Below the pieces are notes generated by a model. The model saw nothing but the letters and a program-made list of their open reading frames with translations, was not told the DNA's origin and did no database searches. The translations under genes were made by a program, and so were the position numbers. Shown in pieces: positions 8,246 through 15,832 of a DNA stretch of 25,543 nucleotides. The first letter of the stretch is position 1. Each line of letters opens with the position of its first letter. The DNA comes from a candidate division TA06 bacterium DG_78 (GTDB lineage Bacteria; Hydrothermota; Tepidihabitantia; SM23-42), in the NCBI GenBank assembly GCA_001303225.1, contig LJNI01000002.1:1-25543 (forward strand), written 5' to 3'.

Positions 8246-8273
8246 ATTGTATGGAAAAATTAATTTGTGTCAA
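8246..8273 (-). promoter_or_regulatory. Sigma-70 promoter of the FG-GAP protein gene
   Basis: Minus strand TTGACA (8273-8268), 16 bp, TACAAT (8251-8246). The leader contains AGAGGT before ATG 8229. It is divergent from the promoter at 8316-8343. Confidence 0.75.
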
Positions 8274-8315
8274 TATTTTCATTGATTAGTCCTTACACAG
8301 CAATATTTTTTTATG

Positions 8316-8343
8316 TTGACATTCACAATAATACGATTATATT
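8316..8343 (+). promoter_or_regulatory. Sigma-70 promoter for a leaderless lipoprotein gene
   Basis: TTGACA (8316-8321), 16 bp, TATATT (8338-8343). The ATG at 8350 lies 6 nt beyond the -10 box, with no room for a ribosome binding site. Confidence 0.75.
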
Positions 8344-8349
8344 AATCTC

Positions 8350-8787
8350 ATGTACAAAAAAACCTATATTATCGCCTTAGTTTTAGTTGTTTCTTGTACT
8401 GCAGTTCAAGAACGATTAGCTTTTAAAGAGTGCAAATTTTCGTTCGTTTCAGTAACACCGCATGATTTTACCTTTTCGAATCTACAGCTCGATTTCGAAA
8501 TTAAAGCTGAAAACCCCAACCCGATCAATGCAGTACTCGATAAGTTAATCTATACATTCTATGTCAATGATACTAATGTATTTTCTGGCACGACCGGCAA
8601 CAAGATTACAATACCTGCCAATAAATCAAAAAGTTTTTCAACAACGATAACGCTTGAGTACACAAAAATAGGTGAAGCATTAATCGAAGTCATAAAACTA
8701 AAAACTGCAAACTATAAGATCAAAGCAAAGGCATATATTTCAACGGCTATTGGAGAAATCAGTTATCCTGTAGAAATATCACTGTAG
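8350..8787 (+). CDS. LEA14-like (WHy domain) lipoprotein
   Basis: 145 residues. The signal sequence ends in a lipobox, L-V-V-S-C, with Cys 16 the predicted lipidated residue. The rest fits the LEA type 2/WHy beta-sandwich: 'FSNLQLDFEIKAENPNPI' is the characteristic block with the N-P-N-P turn, followed by 'FYVNDTNVFSG', 'IPANKSKSFSTTITLEY' and a final strand pair. Such proteins are periplasmic or outer-membrane associated; their precise function is unknown. Expression appears leaderless. It is followed after about 57 bp by another exported protein gene that has its own promoter. Confidence 0.75.
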   Translation: MYKKTYIIALVLVVSCTAVQERLAFKECKFSFVSVTPHDFTFSNLQLDFEIKAENPNPINAVLDKLIYTFYVNDTNVFSGTTGNKITIPANKSKSFSTTITLEYTKIGEALIEVIKLKTANYKIKAKAYISTAIGEISYPVEISL

Positions 8788-8799
8788 AGAGGACGGTGC

Positions 8800-8827
8800 T
8801 TGACTTTGGTATTCTTTTGCATAAACT
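8800..8827 (+). promoter_or_regulatory. Sigma-70 promoter of the DUF4139 protein gene
   Basis: TTGACT (8800-8805), 16 bp, TAAACT (8822-8827). TAAGGAGG follows before ATG 8845. Confidence 0.6.
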
Positions 8828-8844
8828 TGCTTTAAGGAGGAATT

Positions 8845-10413
8845 ATGTATTTTTTATTACTTTTAATTATTAATCTCGAGGTGAATTCGACAGTAGATTC
8901 GGTTGTTATTTACAGTGACCGAGTTTCAGTAACAAGGGTCGCTCATGTTTATTTAGACAAAGGAACGGATATCATCTTTTCTGGTCTACCTGGTACAATT
9001 GATGATGCATCAGTGCACATAAAAGCAAGCGGTTTGAAGATTGGTGAAGTTCAGGTTAAAATGGGTTATGAAAAAGAACCACATCCCAAGGTTAAAGAAT
9101 TAGAGGCGAAGATCAAAACATTAGAGATTGAAGACCGTCTTCTATCAGATGAAATATTAGTTTTGAAGGATAAAGAAAAATTCTTACAGACCATTGGTGT
9201 TAGTGGTCCTGATTTAATCTCCAAGGAGCTCCTTACGGGCAAAGTTTCACCCGAATCTTGGCGCATCGGTTTGAGGTTCATGACCGATGAATTGCTCAGC
9301 GCTAAAAAAAGAGGGGCTGAAATTGAACGCCAGCGCATTGATTTAGGTGAAAAATTGAATGCCGCAAGGCGTGAACTGAATGATATCAGAGGAATCGTTG
9401 AGAATCGGAAAAGTGTCATTTTTGATTGCCATCCAGAAGTGGCAAAAACGTATAAAATCCAACTAAGCTATATACTTTATGGAGCATATTGGCGGCCCTA
9501 TTATGAACTCAGGGCAAACCCCTCAGTCGGAAGAATCGACATATCTTATTTTAGTAAGATCAGTCAAAGGACTAATGAAGATTGGGATGATACCAAAATT
9601 GTACTATCCACGGCAAAACCAGCCCTTGGAGGTATTGCCCCAGAACCTGCACCTTGGTACATTAATCTTTATCTTCCTCGTCCTGAAGAAACAATCAGGG
9701 GTGGACGAGCCGACGAATTAGAACGTTTAGCAATAACAACGGTAGCTACTCCCGAAGTCGCAAAAGCACCACCCGCACCAGTCGAAGCCGGCATTTCAAT
9801 TATCTATCCCTTACTCGGTCGATACGTTCTAAAGAGTGGCGACCCAGAAAAAAAGATACAAGTTTACGAGACAACACTTAATACAGAATTTGAATACTTT
9901 ATTATACCAAGGATTAGCTCGCTTGCATATTCTACTGGTAAGATGCAGAACAATACTGATTATCTATTTCTTTCGGGTGAAGGTAGTACATATGTAGGTG
10001 ATGATTTTACTGGTAAGACATATTTACCCACAGTAGCACCTGATGAATCGGTCACGGTTTCTTTTGGGATTGATGATCGAGTTAAGGTAAAACGAGAATT
10101 GAAAAAATCGAAGATATCAAAGGGTGGTCTTTTCGGTAATAAAACAAAATACGAATTTATTTATGAAAATAGCATTACCAATTATCACACTAAAGAGATA
10201 AAATGCACAATTGTTGATCAGGTACCAATCCCCCAGGACCCTGATATCAAGGTCAATGGTGTAAAATTTGAGCCTAAACCAACCCAAGAAGACAAAGATT
10301 TAGGCGTATACTACTGGCAGATGCCGATTAGTAGCGGCAAGGAATATAAGATAACAATTTCTTTTACAGTTGAGGCACCACGGGACCGAGAGATTGAGGG
10401 ATTAATGCCTTAA
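8845..10413 (+). CDS. DUF4139 / mucoidy-inhibitor (MuiA)-like exported protein
   Basis: 522 residues with a short hydrophobic leader (MYFLLLLIINLEVNS). The N-terminal region fits the DUF4140 pattern (VVIYSDRVSVTRVAHVYLDK, then 'IIFSGLPGTIDDASVHIKAS'). A coiled-coil segment runs roughly from residue 75 to 190 (KELEAKIKTLEIEDRLL; ERQRIDLGEKLNAARRELND). DUF4139 follows, with 'ILYGAYWRPYYELRANP', 'SQRTNEDWDDTKIVLSTAKP' and a C-terminal beta region 'PDESVTVSFGIDDRVKVKRE'. Homologues are annotated as mucoidy inhibitors or as proteins of unknown function at the envelope. AAGGAGG is well placed before ATG 8845. A weak hairpin follows the stop codon. Confidence 0.85.
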   Translation: MYFLLLLIINLEVNSTVDSVVIYSDRVSVTRVAHVYLDKGTDIIFSGLPGTIDDASVHIKASGLKIGEVQVKMGYEKEPHPKVKELEAKIKTLEIEDRLLSDEILVLKDKEKFLQTIGVSGPDLISKELLTGKVSPESWRIGLRFMTDELLSAKKRGAEIERQRIDLGEKLNAARRELNDIRGIVENRKSVIFDCHPEVAKTYKIQLSYILYGAYWRPYYELRANPSVGRIDISYFSKISQRTNEDWDDTKIVLSTAKPALGGIAPEPAPWYINLYLPRPEETIRGGRADELERLAITTVATPEVAKAPPAPVEAGISIIYPLLGRYVLKSGDPEKKIQVYETTLNTEFEYFIIPRISSLAYSTGKMQNNTDYLFLSGEGSTYVGDDFTGKTYLPTVAPDESVTVSFGIDDRVKVKRELKKSKISKGGLFGNKTKYEFIYENSITNYHTKEIKCTIVDQVPIPQDPDIKVNGVKFEPKPTQEDKDLGVYYWQMPISSGKEYKITISFTVEAPRDREIEGLMP

Positions 10414-10434
10414 GATTTATTCAGATTAAAAATA

Positions 10435-10456
10435 AAAGGGTGTAATGCACCCCTTT
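10435..10456 (+). terminator. Possible intrinsic terminator after the DUF4139 gene
   Basis: AAAGGGTG (10435-10442) pairs with CACCCCTTT (10448-10456) around a 5-nt loop with one bulged C. Only a short, impure T stretch follows, so it is a weak candidate. Confidence 0.35.
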
Positions 10457-10534
10457 CTGATTAATGTGTAAAGATTATTGGACAAGCAAGAATTTTCTTA
10501 CAACGTCCTTACCCGTTTCAGTTCTTAGATTGAT

Positions 10535-10569
10535 GCACATATTTTGTCTAAAAAGCACAATTTTTGTGC
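10535..10569 (+). promoter_or_regulatory. Candidate enhancer-binding-protein sites upstream of a sigma-54 promoter
   Basis: GCACAATTTTTGTGC (10555-10569) is a palindrome of the GCAC-N7-GTGC form used by NtrC-type activators. Exactly 20 bp upstream is a degenerate partner, GCAC-N7-GTCT (10535-10549), on the same helix face. They lie 40-75 bp ahead of the -24 element, close for an enhancer but compatible. The activator itself is not in this window. Confidence 0.45.
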
Positions 10570-10608
10570 ACATGTATCTCTTTTCTCGTGAAATTCCATT
10601 CATTTGTC

Positions 10609-10624
10609 TGGCACACATTTTGCT
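10609..10624 (+). promoter_or_regulatory. Sigma-54 (-24/-12) promoter
   Basis: TGGCACACATTTTGCT matches every fixed position of the sigma-54 consensus TGGCAC-N5-TTGCW: GG at 10610-10611 and GC at 10622-10623 with the required spacing. Predicted transcription start is about 10635, giving a short leader with GAGGTG before ATG 10648. No TTGACA/TATAAT pair is seen here, unlike other promoters in the window. Confidence 0.7.
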
Positions 10625-10647
10625 TAACTGTATGACAGAGGTGAATG

Positions 10648-11436
10648 ATGGAAAAACTGAACATAATTGTGAAACTCCTGATTATAACTGGATTCATGAG
10701 CCTTGCAGGGTGTTGTTTCGATTGTATTGACAATGAACCTCCTGCAGCGCCACGGGGATTGTATTCAATAACAGGTGATGAAGAGGTCTTGCTCATGTGG
10801 TACGAAAATACTGAGCCTGATCTCGTTGGTTACCGTATTTATCAAAGTCTGACACCAACTGGCTACTACTACGAAATCGGTGAGACAAACCTTGACTACT
10901 TCTTAGATTACGGGCTCACCAATGGGCAAACTTATTTTTATGCTATCACCGCATTTGATAACAACGGCAATGAAAGTGATCTCTCTTACGAAATTGTATA
11001 TGATACACCACGGCCAGAAGGATACAATGAGAAAATGTATGATTATCATGTGGAACCAAACTATTCAGGATGGAACTTCAGTGCTTATACTACTGTTCCG
11101 TACAATGGATCATCGTGTGATATTTACTATGGTTATGACAATATAGATGAAGCACACTATATTTATATTGCTCGACCCGGAGGTCTAATACAGGATTTCG
11201 GCTATACTGAATCACTCGATGATATCACCTATGCGCCTGATAACGGCTGGTCCTTAACCGGGATCGTCGAAGCGATTGTTGGACACACCTATATTATCTG
11301 GACGTGGGATAATCATTTTGCCAAAATCCGCGTGACATCAATAAACACAGATTATATTATGTTCGACTGGGCATATCAGATTGACCCAGGAAATCAAGAA
11401 TTAGTGCATGATGAAAGTAGTCAACAAGGAGGCTAA
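10648..11436 (+). CDS. Fibronectin type III domain lipoprotein, first gene of the sigma-54 operon
   Basis: 262 residues from ATG 10648, chosen over 10645 because GAGGTG at 10638-10643 is better spaced. The signal peptide ends in a lipobox, L-A-G-C, followed by another Cys (C-C-F-D-C). A fibronectin type III domain spans about residues 30-115 ('PPAAPRGLYSITGDEEVLLMW', then 'DLVGYRIYQS', 'LTNGQTYFYAITAFDNNGNES'). The C-terminal half is rich in Tyr and contains 'GHTYIIWTWDNHFAKIRVTS', a strand pattern resembling HmuY-type beta proteins, but heme binding is not claimed. Likely tethered to a membrane. The next gene starts after 1 nt, so the two are probably co-transcribed. Confidence 0.75.
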   Translation: MEKLNIIVKLLIITGFMSLAGCCFDCIDNEPPAAPRGLYSITGDEEVLLMWYENTEPDLVGYRIYQSLTPTGYYYEIGETNLDYFLDYGLTNGQTYFYAITAFDNNGNESDLSYEIVYDTPRPEGYNEKMYDYHVEPNYSGWNFSAYTTVPYNGSSCDIYYGYDNIDEAHYIYIARPGGLIQDFGYTESLDDITYAPDNGWSLTGIVEAIVGHTYIIWTWDNHFAKIRVTSINTDYIMFDWAYQIDPGNQELVHDESSQQGG

Positions 11437-11437
11437 C

Positions 11438-12430
11438 ATGAAACGCCTTTTATTATTATTATTAGCCGCCATACCACTGTTTGCGTTTTCAGGCACTTTT
11501 ATATATTATGATTATGGCTACAGTGATACTGATTGCTGGTACGATGAATATTGGGTCGATGATTGTTGGTACGACGGCTACTGGGTATACTATCCACACG
11601 GGTACTACTGTGTCCACTATGTTTGGTGGTACCCATGGTGGTGGGATTGGTACTGGGTAAGGTGCCATTGGTGCCACCACTTCTATTGGGATTTCTTCTA
11701 TGCTGGATTCTATGTTGTCTGGTATCAAGATGGTTGCTGGTGGTTTAGACCACGGTATGGTCACTGGGTAGCGTATCAGTTACCTCACTCATACTACACA
11801 ATCCATTACAACGCCGGAATGAACGGCATTTATCTACCAGATAAACCACCTCGTGAAATCGTCATTCCATACAATGACAGCCAGGTAATGAATCTATCCA
11901 AACAGCATGATCCAGAACTCTTTACTACTGTGGAAAAAAACCACAAGAGTGGCAATCTTGAGAAAATGCGCCAGGCATACGACATTCAACTCAAACAGGA
12001 AATAGCAGCAAAAAACGAAGAGTATCGAGCAAAGAATAATAGTCAGACGAAAACTTCTCCGACCAGCAAATCAACGTCTCCTCAAAAGTACACGAACAAA
12101 AATGCTCCGACAAATCGAACGACATCCACTGATAGTAAAACGTATGGTAGTGGAACCAAAACGTATACACCTAAGAAAGAAGTCCAAAAAAATGAGAATA
12201 AATCGTATTCTGGTGAAAAATCAACAGGAAATACACGAATTGAACCGAGTGATAAGCGCAAGCAGACAAATTATAATACAAACAAATCAATGAACCCAGA
12301 AAACAGTAGAAACAAAACAGACGAATCATCGTACAGTTCACCAAAAACGCCAGAGTATGTGTCGAAGAAGAACGTGAACACAAAGAATACACAGAGAAAG
12401 AATGTGTATTCACCTACGAAGAAGAGGTAA
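11438..12430 (+). CDS. Secreted, extremely Trp/Tyr/His/Cys-rich protein (unrecognised family)
   Basis: 330 residues from ATG 11438, chosen over the upstream ATG 11408 because AAGGAGG lies at 11426-11432 and a signal peptide (MKRLLLLLLAAIPLFAFSG) follows. Residues 20-128 are dominated by aromatics: I count 17 Trp and 24 Tyr in about 109 residues, plus 6 Cys and 8 His. A perfect-length decapeptide tandem repeat, D-C-W-Y-D-E/G-Y-W-V-D/Y, occupies residues 32-51 (DNA 11531-11590). A linker 'LPDKPPREIVIPYNDSQV' and a helical segment with 'DPELFTTVEKNHKSGNLEKMRQAY' follow (150-200). The last 130 residues are low-complexity Ser/Thr/Asn/Lys, strongly basic. I recognise no family. It overlaps the next gene by one base (TAATG). 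Surface material, redox or metal binding, or wall anchoring through the basic tail are speculative roles. Confidence 0.7.
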   Translation: MKRLLLLLLAAIPLFAFSGTFIYYDYGYSDTDCWYDEYWVDDCWYDGYWVYYPHGYYCVHYVWWYPWWWDWYWVRCHWCHHFYWDFFYAGFYVVWYQDGCWWFRPRYGHWVAYQLPHSYYTIHYNAGMNGIYLPDKPPREIVIPYNDSQVMNLSKQHDPELFTTVEKNHKSGNLEKMRQAYDIQLKQEIAAKNEEYRAKNNSQTKTSPTSKSTSPQKYTNKNAPTNRTTSTDSKTYGSGTKTYTPKKEVQKNENKSYSGEKSTGNTRIEPSDKRKQTNYNTNKSMNPENSRNKTDESSYSSPKTPEYVSKKNVNTKNTQRKNVYSPTKKR

Positions 12431-13056
12431 TGATGGCTGCGTGGACTCTACTCGCACTACTCGTACTCAATAGCAGTTCATTGAGTATTGATATCTGGAC
12501 CAATAAAGACGATGCAATCTACTATCCAACTGAGGTCCTTTCAGTGTTCTTCCGGACAAATAAGGATTGTTATGTAGCCATCTATGATATAGAAGTCGGG
12601 GGAAGGGAGTATCGTCTCTTCCCCCCTGAAGGCGAAGATGGCTGGGTACAAGGAGGTCGCATATACGAATTACCGCCAGAGACTGCTGATTACGAGTATG
12701 TGATCGCTGGTCCTGGAGGTATAGAAACCATTATTGCATTGGCGTCGACACACGGGTTACCGAACCGAGGAGATGAGAGTCCGGACATCGCACAAGACGT
12801 TCATGAGATATTTATTAAAGAACCTCAACCTGCCAAACTCAGGATCGTATCGACTCCCAAACAGTGTCACATTTATATTATGGAATTAGATACTGGAGAT
12901 GAAGAATATATTGGTGAAACGCCACGGACAATTGTTATACGGCCAGGCGAGTATCTCGTTACTATCAAGAAATCAGGATTCAAAACTATGAGCAGAAGGA
13001 TCTGGCTTGACCCGGGTGAACATCGAAGGGTCTTTGTAGAACTTATGAGGTATTGA
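12430..13056 (+). CDS. DUF4384 - PEGA domain exported protein
   Basis: 208 residues (207 if the second Met at 12433, better spaced from GAAGAGG, is used). A signal-like hydrophobic stretch (residues 4-14) is followed by DUF4384, about 19-110: 'IDIWTNKDDAIYYPTEVLSV', 'TNKDCYVAIYDIEVGGREYR', L-F-P-P, 'DGWVQGGRIYELP' and 'GPGGIETIIALAS'. Residues 136-208 form a PEGA domain: 'AKLRIVSTPKQCHIYIMELD', then the signature 'YIGETPRTIVIRPGEYLVTI' and a K-S-G-F-K turn. PEGA domains are small beta-sandwich modules of bacterial surface proteins; DUF4384 often appears in exported or kinase-linked proteins. Overlap with the preceding stop codon indicates translational coupling. Confidence 0.82.
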   Translation: MMAAWTLLALLVLNSSSLSIDIWTNKDDAIYYPTEVLSVFFRTNKDCYVAIYDIEVGGREYRLFPPEGEDGWVQGGRIYELPPETADYEYVIAGPGGIETIIALASTHGLPNRGDESPDIAQDVHEIFIKEPQPAKLRIVSTPKQCHIYIMELDTGDEEYIGETPRTIVIRPGEYLVTIKKSGFKTMSRRIWLDPGEHRRVFVELMRY

Positions 13057-13093
13057 CATCATGGATAATTTCTATATGATAAAAGGAGAACAT

Positions 13094-13429
13094 ATGAAAA
13101 AGTGCATACTCCTCTTGTTTGCGGCAACAATGGTCTTTGCTGTCCAGACAGTGCCTCGTGGTACGACAACAGACAGTGATGACAAAACCAACAACAAATC
13201 TATCATAAAAGAACCATCACATTACTTCGTGCAGAAACAGACGCAGAAAAAAGGGCAGGATCGTTTTGAAGATGCCGATTCCAATAGTGTTAATGACCAA
13301 CGTGAGGATGATTTCCAAAAAATTAAAAAGCTGAATTCAAAATTTAAAGATAAGTACCAAAAAGATGATGCTGTAAGGAATGAAAAAAACAAGAAGACGA
13401 ATAACTCACCTGGAAAGACAACAAAGTAA
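13094..13429 (+). CDS. Small secreted charged protein with a DxDxN-type motif
   Basis: 111 residues from ATG 13094, preceded by AAAAGGAG. The longer frame from 13061 lacks a ribosome site and buries the signal peptide. The signal sequence MKKCILLLFAATMVFA is followed by a hydrophilic chain with no predicted globular core. 'RFEDADSNSVNDQREDDFQK' resembles the F-x-D-x-D-x-D-G-x-N-D calcium-loop motif seen in TSP3/dockerin-like segments, although the canonical Gly is replaced by Ser. The remainder is Lys/Asn/Asp-rich. It is the last gene of the sigma-54 operon, 37 bp after the DUF4384-PEGA gene. Function unknown; it may interact with the other exported products. Confidence 0.6.
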   Translation: MKKCILLLFAATMVFAVQTVPRGTTTDSDDKTNNKSIIKEPSHYFVQKQTQKKGQDRFEDADSNSVNDQREDDFQKIKKLNSKFKDKYQKDDAVRNEKNKKTNNSPGKTTK

Positions 13430-13448
13430 TCTGGATGGAAAGTATTGT

Positions 13449-14594
13449 TTAAAAGAGGAGATTAAAACCGACCTTAAGAAGTCGCGGTGATGATAAGAGA
13501 ATCTCTTTTACCAGGTGCCGAGTATTAATATCATGTATGGTCTTTCCTTCGTAAATCTTCCTACCAACCTGAAAAATATCGTTAAATTCTCTGTCAGTCA
13601 GCTTTAAATATACTCTCCGCACTCTATAATGAAATTTTATCTCGTTTAAAATCTCATGTTTTATCTCCGATTCAAAATGACATTTTTTTCCTTTTAGACG
13701 CAATACCGCATTCCGTGCAGCAATCACACCTGATTTTATGCCATTGGCTATGCCTGCGCCACTCAAAGGATCAGTAAATCGTGCTGCATCACCGATGAGG
13801 AAAAAGTTATTACCAGAGAAATGTTTTAAAATCTTCGCTGGTACGCCGCCATACATTTGTGCCTTTATTGTACCATGCGGAAATTCTTTTCTCACCCAAC
13901 GGTCTAAAAAATATTTTGCTGGTTTCTTTGTACGTACCGGTGATATGCCTAAACCAATATTTGCCGAATTACGAGACTTCGGAAATATCCACGCATACCC
14001 GCCTGGTGCATATTCTTCACCAAAGATGAGTACTGTACAGTGTGGGTCAATGGTAATGTCTTCGAGCACACACTGAGCGCACACCTCTATTTCCTGTAAA
14101 CTCAACCTCGTATCAATCCCAAACCATCTGCCAACATGAGAAGCAACACCATCTGCACCAATTAAAAATTTGAATGTGTATCGTTTCTGTATGCCTGATT
14201 CGCTCACGATGATTTCATTATTATCGACACCGATTGCCTTAGTTGAAGTTTTGAGAACTGCACCGTGTGCTCTGGCGAGTTTTGTTATTGCAGGATCAAA
14301 GACCATGCGGTTCATTACCCACCCGACACCAGGGTATTTTATGTTGAATGCATCGCCTGTGGGGCCACGAACGAGCGCACCAGACAACTCCTGTGAAACC
14401 CAGTCTTGTTTGATGTCCAAATAGTCCTTTATTGTACTCCGGGATAGTCCTTCTGCACAGGAAACCGGCACTCCAACCGTAGGATGTTCTTCGAGTAGTA
14501 ATACAGAAATACCCTGTGCTGCTGCAGTGAGTGCCGCAGTACCACCTGCTGGTCCAGCACCGACAACAATTAAATCAAAATTACGAGACGTCAC
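13449..14594 (-). CDS. Geranylgeranyl reductase-family FAD-dependent oxidoreductase
   Basis: 381 residues of the p-hydroxybenzoate-hydroxylase-fold flavoprotein group. The N-terminal Rossmann motif is 'DLIVVGAGPAGGTAALTAAA'. The C-A-E-G-L-S segment is characteristic of the GGR branch. 'FLIGADGVASHVGRW' and the second FAD site 'FFLIGDAARFTDPLSGAGIA' are complete. The 'PGGYAWIFPKS' motif sits in the substrate domain. Family members saturate double bonds of polyprenyl chains: archaeal lipid tails, chlorophyll or menaquinone side chains. The GTG start at 14594 is 1 nt after the rarA stop codon. Together with uppS and cdsA in the same transcription unit, an isoprenoid-lipid or quinone substrate is likely, but which one cannot be told. 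Confidence 0.82.
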   Translation of the reverse strand: MTSRNFDLIVVGAGPAGGTAALTAAAQGISVLLLEEHPTVGVPVSCAEGLSRSTIKDYLDIKQDWVSQELSGALVRGPTGDAFNIKYPGVGWVMNRMVFDPAITKLARAHGAVLKTSTKAIGVDNNEIIVSESGIQKRYTFKFLIGADGVASHVGRWFGIDTRLSLQEIEVCAQCVLEDITIDPHCTVLIFGEEYAPGGYAWIFPKSRNSANIGLGISPVRTKKPAKYFLDRWVRKEFPHGTIKAQMYGGVPAKILKHFSGNNFFLIGDAARFTDPLSGAGIANGIKSGVIAARNAVLRLKGKKCHFESEIKHEILNEIKFHYRVRRVYLKLTDREFNDIFQVGRKIYEGKTIHDINTRHLVKEILLSSPRLLKVGFNLLF

Positions 14595-14595
14595 G

Positions 14596-15807
14596 CTACT
14601 TCTTACTTTTTAAATATTTTCTACCCCTCAAATTCTCTGGCATATACTCTTGATCAACCTTTGCATCCGGATAGTTATGTGGATATTTATAACCTTTTCC
14701 ATAACCAAGTTTCTTCATGAGCGGAGTCGGTGCATTGCGGATATGGAGAGGAACAGGTTCAGCGAGTGTCTTCAGGGCGTCGTCTTTTGCGTGCTCATAG
14801 GCAATGTATATTTCGTTACTCTTCGGTGCTCGCGCGAGATAGACAACACACTCTGCTAACGCCAAGTCACCCTCTGGCCTTCCAATAAAATCAACCGCAT
14901 CTTTTGCTGCATTGGCGACAACCAGTGCTTGGGGATCGGCTGTGCCAATATCTTCAACTGCGAAACGTACCAACCTCCGCGCAATATAGAGGGGATCTTC
15001 ACCTGCCTCGAGCATTCTGGCTAACCAATACAATCCTGCATCAGGATCAGAACCACGCAAAGACTTATGGAGTGCTGAAATGACATTATAGTGCTCTTCA
15101 CCTGCTTTATCATACCGCAATGCCTTTTTCTGTACGACTTGTTCAACTGTTTCTAAATCGATCAATTTTTCATGCGATGCTAAGGTCGACAACTCGAGAG
15201 CATTTAACGCCACGCGGGCATCTCCATCAGATATGTGAGCAATGAAATCAAATGCCTCGGGAGATAACTCACGCCTTCCATCGAATCCCTTTTTTGTGGT
15301 TAATGCCCGTTGTATAATTTTCTTAATATCATCGAATGATAGAGGATTGAGCATATACACCTTTACCCGAGAGAGTAAGCTCGAATTGAGTTCAAATGAT
15401 GGGTTTTCCGTTGTTGCTCCAATGAGAATAATTGTTCCCTTCTCTACGTAGGGTAAAAAAGCATCTTGCTGAGCCTTGTTGAAACGGTGAATTTCATCGA
15501 TAAAGATGATGGTGTCACGATTGTATAATCTCTTCCGATTTTCTGCCTCGCCCATAAATTTTTTTATTGCAACAATACCACTCGTCGCAGCAGAGAAGGA
15601 AACAAAATCAGCAGAAAATTTTTGAGCGAAGAGACGTGCAATTGTTGTCTTGCCGCTACCCGGCGGACCAAAGAGTATCATAGAGAAGAGGACACCTTCT
15701 TCAAGCAGACGCCTGATTGGCTGACCAGCACCTAAGAGGTGTTCTTGACCAAGTACTTCGTCAAAATTTTCAGGTCTCACCCTGTCAGCAAGTGGTGTCT
15801 TATCCAT
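14596..15807 (-). CDS. rarA: Replication-associated recombination AAA+ ATPase RarA/MgsA
   Basis: 403 residues. It starts with 'PLADRVRPENFDEVLGQEHL', the RarA signature shared with clamp loaders. Walker A GPPGSGKT is at 47-54, Walker B IIFIDEIHRF near 100-109, sensor 1 'LIGATTENPSFELNSSLLSR' near 128-147, and an 'SDGDARVALNALE' sensor-2 block follows. The tetramerisation/C-terminal region includes 'GSDPDAGLYWLARMLEAGED' and 'YKYPHNYPD'. It acts in the cytoplasm at stalled replication forks. It lies 25 nt after cdsA in the same direction; no clear Shine-Dalgarno precedes ATG 15807. Its position between two lipid genes is probably operon convenience rather than shared function. Confidence 0.93.
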   Translation of the reverse strand: MDKTPLADRVRPENFDEVLGQEHLLGAGQPIRRLLEEGVLFSMILFGPPGSGKTTIARLFAQKFSADFVSFSAATSGIVAIKKFMGEAENRKRLYNRDTIIFIDEIHRFNKAQQDAFLPYVEKGTIILIGATTENPSFELNSSLLSRVKVYMLNPLSFDDIKKIIQRALTTKKGFDGRRELSPEAFDFIAHISDGDARVALNALELSTLASHEKLIDLETVEQVVQKKALRYDKAGEEHYNVISALHKSLRGSDPDAGLYWLARMLEAGEDPLYIARRLVRFAVEDIGTADPQALVVANAAKDAVDFIGRPEGDLALAECVVYLARAPKSNEIYIAYEHAKDDALKTLAEPVPLHIRNAPTPLMKKLGYGKGYKYPHNYPDAKVDQEYMPENLRGRKYLKSKK

Positions 15808-15832
15808 TATGGGTACTTATGAGTACTGTGCT

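Noticed and set aside
10464..10730. 88-codon plus-strand frame before and into the FN3 lipoprotein gene
   Set aside because: It crosses the sigma-54 promoter and activator sites and overlaps the lipoprotein start; no domain, no ribosome site.
11531..11590. 30-bp tandem repeat as a CRISPR or minisatellite
   Set aside because: Only two imperfect units without spacers, and the repeat keeps the reading frame as a decapeptide duplication.
11489..11764. Antisense 91-codon frame inside the aromatic-rich gene
   Set aside because: It mirrors the Trp/Tyr codons of the sense gene (giving Pro/Ile/Val-rich peptide), has no start signals, and the sense frame has a ribosome site and a signal peptide.
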